13,389 nt of DNA from Haplosporangium gracile (Eukaryota > Mortierellomycota > Mortierellomycetes > Mortierellales > Mortierellaceae): the NCBI GenBank assembly GCA_015499985.1, contig JAAAUF010001043.1, forward strand, positions 1 through 13,389, in the 5' to 3' direction. The stretch's first letter is position 1; the number at the start of each line of letters is the position of its first letter. The position numbers and the translations under genes were made by a program. The notes below the pieces were generated by a model, which was given only the letters and a program-made list of their open reading frames with translations, was not told the origin of the DNA and did not search any database. Of the stretch, positions 7,720 to 13,389 are shown piece by piece.

Positions 7720-9490
7720 TTACAGTATCATCATGGTGTGAAGTGATTCGAGATCTTCTCTCAACGCTTGCAACTCTATCCGCAGTACGCGAGATTGTTC
7801 GATAGGATCCCGCAAGAACCGTGTGATGCTCATGCATGCCAGACTAGGTTCTAGCCTCAATACTTCGTCATCTACTCCTACTGTCACCATCGCCACCACA
7901 TCCACAACCCCCGTTTGCCCCGCTCCTGTTGTTGTTGTCCTAGAAGTATCCACTAGACTTCTAGCGGTACAAGATGTGGCGACTGTCGTCATAGCTGTTG
8001 TGGGTGTTGTGCATGTGGTTATTAGACTGGTCCGCTTTTCGTAAGCTCTGATTTGCTGCATAAGGTATACGAGTCGCTTCTCTCGAATATCCAAACATCT
8101 TGTCATGGCTTTAGTCCGGTCCAAGAAAACTAAATGGGTCTGCTGTCGCTGCTGTTGTTGGGCACGAGAATGGCAAGAAGAGGGAGGAGGAGGAGGATAG
8201 AGTTCGGAGAGTGTCCATTGTGTCCGGAATGCGGTAAAGAAGTGGACTCCGCAGAGGAAGAGACTGGGTGTGAGTATTGCACTCGAGTGTGACGATGGTG
8301 TGGGTGTTGGTGTCGCTGATAGTTGTGTGAATAATTGGGAGATGACATTGGTGTATGGTAAAAGGTGTCGGTCCTTGAAAAGTCCTGCCAGCATTCCTGC
8401 ACCCAGTCTAAAAAATTCGGAAAAAAATGTACACACCGTGGAAAAAAAAAAAAAAAGTGTCAGACTGAATAGAGCAAAAGGGTAACAAAAGATAGTTCCC
8501 TAAATGCCACGCGTATTCGTACTCCATCCCAACTGGGCTTTTGAGACGTACACGAGAGAGACAATAATGTTGGCTTTCAGGGTCCAGGAGGCCGGTCGTC
8601 GGGCGCGTATCCGGTCCATGGTCTCCTTGACACTGCGTTCCTGTGCGAGACGGAGGTGGCGACACGCCTGAATCCAAAGTTCCACATGATCTAAAATATA
8701 AGTAGAAAAGGAGCAGAAGAATTGAGGTCACAAGAGTGACGACAGAACTTTAATCTGTTAGTGTTGCTGGGCGTTTCAGATATGCACTTTTTCTACCTCT
8801 TCTTCGCTCCTTTCAAATAGAGAAACAAAGGGAAGCGTGGGAGTATGTACCGCGGAGAAGAGCTTGGTTCTTTGGTGACGATGTTGGTGGTGGTGGTGGT
8901 AGTTGACATTGGGACAAAGCGATAGCCGTTGCATTCCTTGAAGTCCTGTCTCTGAAACTCGGATCAAGCGGCATGTTCTGTTGTTGCTGTGGTTGTGGTT
9001 GTTGCTGCTGCATGTCGTTGTCAATGACTTTAGCGTCTCTTTTACGACTTGTCGTTCCTCTTTCTGCGACCTTCACCATTGGTGACGACAGCAGCATTGA
9101 CGTTGACCTTGATGTCACCTGCTCCTGCTGCTGCTCCTGCTGCTGCTTCTGCTGCTGGTAGCGTCGATGATGGGGACTAGCACAACAACGACTACTCCTC
9201 CTCCTCCTGTTCTTCTTGCTTCCGGCACAGCCTTTGCTTCTGCTCCTGTAATCATCATCATTGCTGCTATTGTAACTGTCAGCATGGAAGAGGAGGGTCG
9301 AGTCGAGAAGGTCGATGAGCTCAGAGAAGAGGGCTTTTCCTGAAAGAGAATGAAAGAGCAAGTCGAGTTCACAACGTTCTGACAGCTCGGCGTGGTATTG
9401 TCGTTCTTTTTCTGCTTGGAGCAGGTTTCTGTGGCAGAGGTAGAGGTGGCTGGCGGTGGCGAGTCCTAATCCGAGAGAGACCGTTGCCAT
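7720..9490 (-). CDS. Three-exon poly-Q membrane protein of unknown function
   Basis: I joined exons 9490-8851, 8690-8552 and 8407-7720 (1467 nt, 488 residues). Both GT-AG introns are phase-consistent, and the second junction gives an unbroken hydrophobic run, IIVSLVLGAGMLAGLF (255-270), split in the genome. The ATG has A at -3 and G at +4. In order: an N-terminal hydrophobic segment (1-19), a charged helix (24-45), an amphipathic LFSELIDLLDSTLLF (54-68), a basic/poly-Q low-complexity part (75-175), a Pro-rich link, a helical region (214-250), the main membrane segment, a second hydrophobic patch FLCGVHFFTAF, another Q/P-rich stretch, and C-terminal helices (LDIREKRLVYLMQQI; VLRIELQALREDLESL). 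I do not recognise the family. Extra introns hidden in the low-complexity parts cannot be excluded. It converges with the coiled-coil gene. Confidence 0.65.
8408..8551 (-). other. Intron 2 of the poly-Q membrane protein gene
   Basis: Donor GTACGT (minus strand from 8551) and acceptor AATTTTTTAG ending at 8408. It is 144 nt, phase 2, and contains a T15 tract on the coding strand (plus A15 at 8442-8456). Splicing joins NIIVSL to VLGAGMLAGLF, a continuous hydrophobic helix. Confidence 0.75.
8691..8850 (-). other. Intron 1 of the poly-Q membrane protein gene
   Basis: Donor GTACAT (minus strand from 8850) follows CTCCGCG; acceptor TATATTTTAG ends at 8691. It is 160 nt and phase 1; G plus AT makes an Asp joining ALLR to HVELWIQACRHL. 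A perfect CTAAC is inside, though rather far from the acceptor. Without splicing, the frame runs to a stop at 8813. Confidence 0.65.
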
Positions 9491-10200
9491 TTTTTTTGTG
9501 TGTGTCCTGTAGATTCACTGGTGGCTATTGCTGCGGTGTGGGGTGGATAGAAGTGCAGCAGTGGATGCGGGCGTGCTTTTTGAAGGAACGGAAAGGACTA
9601 TAAAAGAAAATAGTGAAGTGTAGAGATGGAGAGAAAGGAAGAGCGAGAGGGAGGAAAAGAAGAGACAATTGAGAGAAAACAAAGGGTATCGCTGGCCTCA
9701 CAATCCGTTTTCCTTGTTTTGGTTGTGAGTTTTGTTCGCACGCTCTATTTCGGATGTGGTCATCCCTCATCATTTTATGAGTGCACGGGTTGCACATAAT
9801 TTTCCCCACAGGATAATGCGAATGTGTAACATGACGCCTGAGCAAGAGACAAAAAGAGAGAGAATGAGGGAAACAAAACCAAAAACAAGAAATACAAGGA
9901 GAGTCCAAAAGTGACCACACCCAAATAACCTCCTCTTCCTTCCCATTGTCCCATTTTGCTTTTTTCCTCGTATAAAAAAAAGGTTTACCACTATGTGTAA
10001 CAGCCAGTACGAGAAACTATGTGGTTGTTTTGTGAAAGTACCACAGTGAATTGAGAGTCGTGGGGCCTGGGAATGATTATCGTTTTTTCGGCAAAATAGT
10101 GCAATGGGGGTGTTCGTGGTTGCCATAGTTCGTGGAGACAAGACAACACGCGTGTTACTACTCTTGTTCATAGTCCAGAAGCGGAATGACGATGATGTTA
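9491..10200 (-). promoter_or_regulatory. Promoter and leader of the poly-Q membrane protein gene
   Basis: No gene is visible. Plus strand 9590-9690 is purine-rich, so the minus (coding) strand carries the CT-rich tract seen before the other genes. Frames present here on either strand translate to compositionally biased peptides without domains. I see no TATA box that I would defend. Confidence 0.4.
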
Positions 10201-10265
10201 TTCCAGAGGGTGCTCCATGCTCAAGTTAGTTAGATAGGTAGCTAGATTTACCCAGACATTGCAAC

Positions 10266-10287
10266 AAAAAAAAAAAAAAAAAAAAAA
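10266..10287 (+). repeat. Homopolymer A22
   Basis: Twenty-two consecutive A residues after GCAAC. It may be a nucleosome-excluding dA:dT tract or the relic of a retroposed poly(A) tail; no flanking target-site duplication is obvious. Confidence 0.9.
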
Positions 10288-10529
10288 GTGTGGATGAATG
10301 GTGAGTCGAGACACACCCTGAAAAAATGCCAGCCGTGTATTATAATTTCCGAAAGAAAGCATCCATAGGGGTCCACTCACTCGCTCACTGGGTATCAACT
10401 GGCTTTCAATTGGTGACAGGAACAAGGTTGCACCATGCAGGAGCCATTCATTCATTCATATGTATTCTCCATGTCGCCTTTCCTCTTGGAAGCAAGACAA
10501 GAGCTAGACACACTAGTCATGACGTTTTG

Positions 10530-10543
10530 CCCATGGCCATGGG
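10530..10543. promoter_or_regulatory. Perfect 14-bp palindrome CCCATGGCCATGGG
   Basis: The sequence equals its own reverse complement over 14 bases. It contains two CCATGG units and lies mid-spacer between divergent genes. It is a candidate protein-binding site, without known factor. Confidence 0.35.
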
Positions 10544-10593
10544 GAAGGGGAAGGGAAGAGTGAAAGGGGGTGGAACGCACAAATGATTACTGC

Positions 10594-10620
10594 GAAGAAG
10601 AAGAAGAAGAAGAAGAAGAA
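10594..10620 (+). repeat. (GAA)9 microsatellite
   Basis: Nine uninterrupted GAA triplets in non-coding DNA, continuing imperfectly as GAC GTG AAG AAG AGA AGG. A purine-only strand of this type can form triplex DNA. Confidence 0.9.
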
Positions 10621-10759
10621 GACGTGAAGAAGAGAAGGCACTAGGTGTGTCCATTTAATTATACGTGTGCAGTACTGTAGATGTACAGGCAATATTCGTC
10701 CATTTGATCCATGTTCTTTCATTCAGTTTGTCTGTCCGTTCTTTTTTCCCTGTTAGATT

Positions 10760-11659
10760 GTGGCTGTTGTATTTTTCAGGTCTTTATTTAACTCTCCCAG
10801 CGATCTGTTCGTTTGTTCGTCTCTTCTCTCTTTTTTTTTTTCCTTTTACCCCTGTCTCTACCCCTGTCTCTGCCCCTGTCTCTCGTCACGATTGCTGATC
10901 AACATTGTTCCTGAGCATCTTGCCCTTTTTTTCTTATCGGCTTCGCTTCTCTTGCTCTCGACCTCTTTCTTTCTACCTCTTCTTCCTTCACCACAGTCGC
11001 CACCACTCAACCTTTTGCTTACCACACACACACACACACACACACACCCTTGTATCTTCACTTACTTTTCTGTTCTTTTGTCCCCCTCCACCTTTGTCTT
11101 CCTATTGTTGATATTTTGTCACTCTCACTTTCCCTTTCCTTCGTTGTTTCCCGCTCCTTTTCCCTTCTCCGCCCTCCATTCAATTCGAAGTTCATCCGTT
11201 ATTTTGCTCAACAGTCTCTCTCATTCAACTCTCTCATTCCTCACACACACACTCTTTCTCTCTACGCTCTTCACACCTTTCTCTCCCACTATATTTTAAC
11301 GGATCAAAAGCAGACGCTCTCAAAAAACAAACGCAAATTCCTATTACAATTGTTACGCTCAACTGGCACTAGATATTAATAACCGTCTTTTCTAGTATAC
11401 CTTCCCTGCACTTTACTTTTCTGGCACTCTCCTCTTTCTCCTTTTCCTTTTCCTTCTTGAATTCACCCTTTTCTGTATTCATCACACTCTCACATACACG
11501 TACAACCCTCCTTCCCCCATTGACATTCACCAACAACAACACTTTTAAAACAACTCCTCCAGCCTTTCAATCTCCCCCCCCCTTTTTTTTTCTCCTTTCC
11601 TTCTCTTTGACCAGTGGACAATATTTTTCTTGTCCCCTTTGTCACCACCTAAAGCCAGA
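10760..11659 (+). promoter_or_regulatory. CT-rich promoter/leader of the aspartic protease gene
   Basis: About 900 bases of plus-strand pyrimidine-rich DNA with (CA)12 in the middle precede the ATG at 11660. A TATA-like CTATATTTTAAC lies at about 11288-11299, followed by a less biased A-rich stretch (11300-11395) and another CT-rich leader. Apparent long frames here (Leu/Ser/Phe/Pro-rich) are products of the CT bias. An intron in the untranslated leader cannot be excluded. Confidence 0.5.
11023..11047 (+). repeat. (CA)12 microsatellite
   Basis: An uninterrupted CA dinucleotide run of 25 bases in the protease leader/promoter region. Confidence 0.9.
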
Positions 11660-13144
11660 ATGACCTCGTTTATGTGGTCCAACCGCAACAGGAACGACTC
11701 TAGTAGTATCACCACAGGATCGTATCTCAACAACGACACCATGCTGCCACGCACACCCCTGACAACAACAACAACAACAATAACAACATTGTCATATCGA
11801 TCTCGTCAGCGCCCATCTCGCTATAGCCCACTCCTCTTCTCCTTCCTTGTCATCCTCAACACCCTCCTTATCTCTTCCTTCTCACCCGCATCTTCAACGG
11901 CACATGCTGCCGTCTTTGAAATCCCCGTCACCAAAGGCGCTGGTGCCTCAACTTCCGTCCAACCAGGCGGCAACTTTGGGAAATTCCAGGCTAAATATAT
12001 GGGCAATACCGTCGTCTCGAATGCCAAAAACCTTGGCTATACCGGAACCATCGTCCTCGGCAACCCTCCCCAGTCCTTTGAGGTCGTCTTTGACACCGGC
12101 TCCGACATGATTGTTATCACCTCCGACAGATGTGAGGGTTCGCACTGTGTCGACATGCCCCACTACACCTGCAACTCTTGCACAAAGACCCCCTTCTCCT
12201 ACAACATCACCTACGGTGACGGCACATGGGGTGCTGGTCCCATTGTGGCCGATCGCGTCGCTATCGGTGGCCTTGTGATTCAGGGTCAACAGATTCTGGA
12301 TGTTACCCAGAACGCCCTCGACCTGTCCTCCTATGGTTCAGGCATCGCCGGTCTAGTTGGTCTCATGCCTATCTCTCCTGTCCTCAACGCGATCCCACCT
12401 CTCCAGACCATCTATAACGACAAGCTGCTCGATATGAACGTCTTCTCTGTCTACCTTACACCATCACTGGTCTCAAATCAAGGAGGATCGTTCTTGTTCG
12501 GAGGCATTGATAAGACAAAGTTCATCGGTTCCTTGAACCAGGTACCAATCACTACCGGGTTTGGCACCAGCAAGGGAATGTGGTACCTCACCGGCGACAA
12601 GACCTATGTGGGAGATGCTGAGGTTGAAGGCTACACCCCATCTCCTTGGCTCTTTGATACCGGCACATCCTTCATTGCCGTCCCTGCCTCCTTTGCCACA
12701 GCCTTCCATGCCACAATCCCTGGCGCCAACTATTCAGAGACTAACGGGGCCTACACTCTCCCCTGCAAGGGCAACACCACCTTTGGTGTCTCGTTCAATG
12801 GTGTCAGATACTCGGTCCCTTACTCGGACTATGTCGGCACGAATGACCTCAAGGCCACCACCTGCGTCTCCCTCATCATGCCCCTTCGCAACTACAACAT
12901 GTTCATCCTCGGCGATCCATTTCTCCGACAGGTCTATGCTGTGTACGACTTTACCCCTGGTGCAAGCAGGATTGGACTTGCACCTATCAATGTCACGGAT
13001 CCTGCACTCGGGACAGAGGGTCTGTCCGGGAACCCAGTGTCTGGCGGAACTGTCCTGGGCAGTGCAGGCCAAAGACAAGTAGAATTCTCCTGGGCTGCAG
13101 TGACAATAGCCATCGTCTCCATTGCCGTTGCCTTGGCCGTGTAG
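11660..13144 (+). CDS. Pepsin-family (A1) aspartic protease, probably GPI-anchored (yapsin-like)
   Basis: A single-exon frame of 494 residues from the ATG at 11660. Both catalytic motifs are present: VFDTGSD (D145) and LFDTGTS (D333), with the flap tyrosine Y185 in ITYGDGTW and the C-lobe signature FILGDPFLRQVYAVYDF (415-431). Cysteines at 158, 163, 171 and 174 and a 369/402 pair suggest disulfides; several N-x-S/T sites suggest secretion. A hydrophobic segment at about 57-75 ending ASSTAHA-A is the likely signal peptide, but it sits after about 55 Thr/Asn/Arg-rich residues; starting at the ATG at 11741 (M28) would shorten that. The last residues (WAAVTIAIVSIAVALAV) are hydrophobic with small residues GSAG or SGG before them, as in a GPI-attachment signal. 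It would cleave proteins at the cell surface or wall. Substrate and zymogen processing site are unknown. Confidence 0.93.
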   Translation: MTSFMWSNRNRNDSSSITTGSYLNNDTMLPRTPLTTTTTTITTLSYRSRQRPSRYSPLLFSFLVILNTLLISSFSPASSTAHAAVFEIPVTKGAGASTSVQPGGNFGKFQAKYMGNTVVSNAKNLGYTGTIVLGNPPQSFEVVFDTGSDMIVITSDRCEGSHCVDMPHYTCNSCTKTPFSYNITYGDGTWGAGPIVADRVAIGGLVIQGQQILDVTQNALDLSSYGSGIAGLVGLMPISPVLNAIPPLQTIYNDKLLDMNVFSVYLTPSLVSNQGGSFLFGGIDKTKFIGSLNQVPITTGFGTSKGMWYLTGDKTYVGDAEVEGYTPSPWLFDTGTSFIAVPASFATAFHATIPGANYSETNGAYTLPCKGNTTFGVSFNGVRYSVPYSDYVGTNDLKATTCVSLIMPLRNYNMFILGDPFLRQVYAVYDFTPGASRIGLAPINVTDPALGTEGLSGNPVSGGTVLGSAGQRQVEFSWAAVTIAIVSIAVALAV

Positions 13145-13156
13145 AATTAGCATACC

Positions 13157-13162
13157 TTTATT
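13157..13162 (-). terminator. Minus-strand polyadenylation signal
   Basis: CTTTATTTAC on the plus strand reads AATAAA on the minus strand, 72 bases past a candidate minus-strand stop codon at 13234. It indicates a gene entering from the right edge. Confidence 0.4.
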
Positions 13163-13233
13163 TACTGTACAAAAAAACCCCCATAATTAAATCATCTTGC
13201 ATTTTGAAGTTCCAGACTATGTGGGAGTGACTG

Positions 13234-13303
13234 TCAGCCTGTCGCGTTAGCTGCCATAGCATAGGTGGGAGCGAACAATACGCGGCGGTTCTCCTTTGTG
13301 ATT
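13234..13303 (-). CDS. Candidate last exon of a minus-strand gene entering from the right
   Basis: After a GGTTCAG acceptor (minus strand, ending at 13304) a frame reads ITKENRRVLFAPTYAMAANA and ends TG-stop with TGA at 13234-13236. Codon choice (AAG GAG AAC CGC, GCT CCC ACC) looks like the other genes here, and an AATAAA follows. The frame stays open up to a TAG near 13330, so the exon start could differ. I do not recognise the protein, and another minus-strand frame is also open here. Confidence 0.3.
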
Positions 13304-13389
13304 CTGAACCAGCTGATGCTGGTGGTGGTGTTGGGCTATGATGGTCTCTTTCGTTCACACTCGTAGGGGAGGAGGATGAGAGATAGAAG

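Larger units (their letters stand above)
10201..10760. other. Gene-free spacer with simple repeats
   Basis: This middle part of the 2.2-kb spacer contains a poly-A run, a perfect 14-bp palindrome and a (GAA)9 microsatellite, listed separately. Frames crossing it code low-complexity or repeat-derived peptides. No tRNA-like B box or other RNA gene signature was found by eye. Confidence 0.5.

Noticed and set aside
8813..9490. Stand-alone 225-residue gene ending at 8813
   Set aside because: Stopping there needs read-through of a phase-matched donor at 8850; splicing gives a longer, more protein-like product. It remains the fallback if no junction is found.
9525..10171. Minus-strand frames of 131 and 133 codons
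   Set aside because: They overlap each other, have biased composition and lie in the promoter region of the poly-Q gene.
10266..10287. Retroposon poly(A) tail
   Set aside because: No reverse transcriptase remnant, upstream gene copy or target-site duplication is visible next to the A22 run.
10760..11379. Plus-strand frames up to 179 codons before the protease
   Set aside because: They are made of CT and CA repeats (poly-Leu/Ser/Phe, HTHTHT) with no domain; this is leader or promoter DNA.
9491..11659. tRNA or other small RNA gene in the long spacer
   Set aside because: I found no GGTTCRA-type B box or cloverleaf by eye; a covariance-model scan would be decisive.
12734..13153. Minus-strand 139-codon frame opposite the protease C-terminus
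   Set aside because: It is antisense to conserved pepsin motifs and shows no recognisable feature.

Overview
This window looks like nuclear DNA of a filamentous fungus, most likely an early-diverging Mortierellaceae-type fungus (Mortierella/Linnemannia group). The evidence is a NACHT protein followed by near-identical HEAT repeats, which I recall as a large family in Mortierella genomes. Short GT-AG introns, AATAAA polyadenylation signals and long pyrimidine-rich leaders before the start codons fit too. There is no prokaryotic, viral, tRNA, rRNA, CRISPR or transposase signal. The species assignment is inference; the fungal assignment is firm.

Layout, left to right. (1) 1-2531, plus strand: the 3' part of a NACHT-HEAT (NLR-like) gene, open at the left edge, with one intron, three 99-bp HEAT units and a possibly damaged 3' end. 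(2) 2532-3173: non-coding, with coding-like debris of gene 1, a plus-strand AATAAA and the 3' end of the next gene. (3) 3174-4625, minus strand: an intronless FCP1/NIF-type HAD phosphatase-like protein. (4) 4626-5469: divergent promoter region with a hairpin and a long CT-rich leader. (5) 5470-7641, plus: a 723-aa mostly disordered protein with a coiled coil and a C-terminal membrane segment. (6) 7720-9490, minus: a three-exon gene that I assembled from splice sites, coding for a 488-aa poly-Q membrane protein of unknown function. It converges tail to tail with gene 5. (7) 9491-11659: about 2.2 kb of promoter and leader DNA with microsatellites. (8) 11660-13144, plus: a pepsin-family (A1) aspartic protease, probably GPI-anchored (yapsin-like). 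(9) 13145-13389: shared 3' region, probably with the last exon of a minus-strand gene entering from the right.

The genes do not form an obvious pathway; this is ordinary fungal gene order with separate transcription units. The least ordinary elements are the HEAT-repeat NLR with its decayed tail, the reconstructed unknown three-exon membrane protein, and the coiled-coil/tail-membrane protein with duplicated RxRSFSAS boxes. Genes 5 and 6 have no family that I recognise. I did not find a clearly new multi-gene system.
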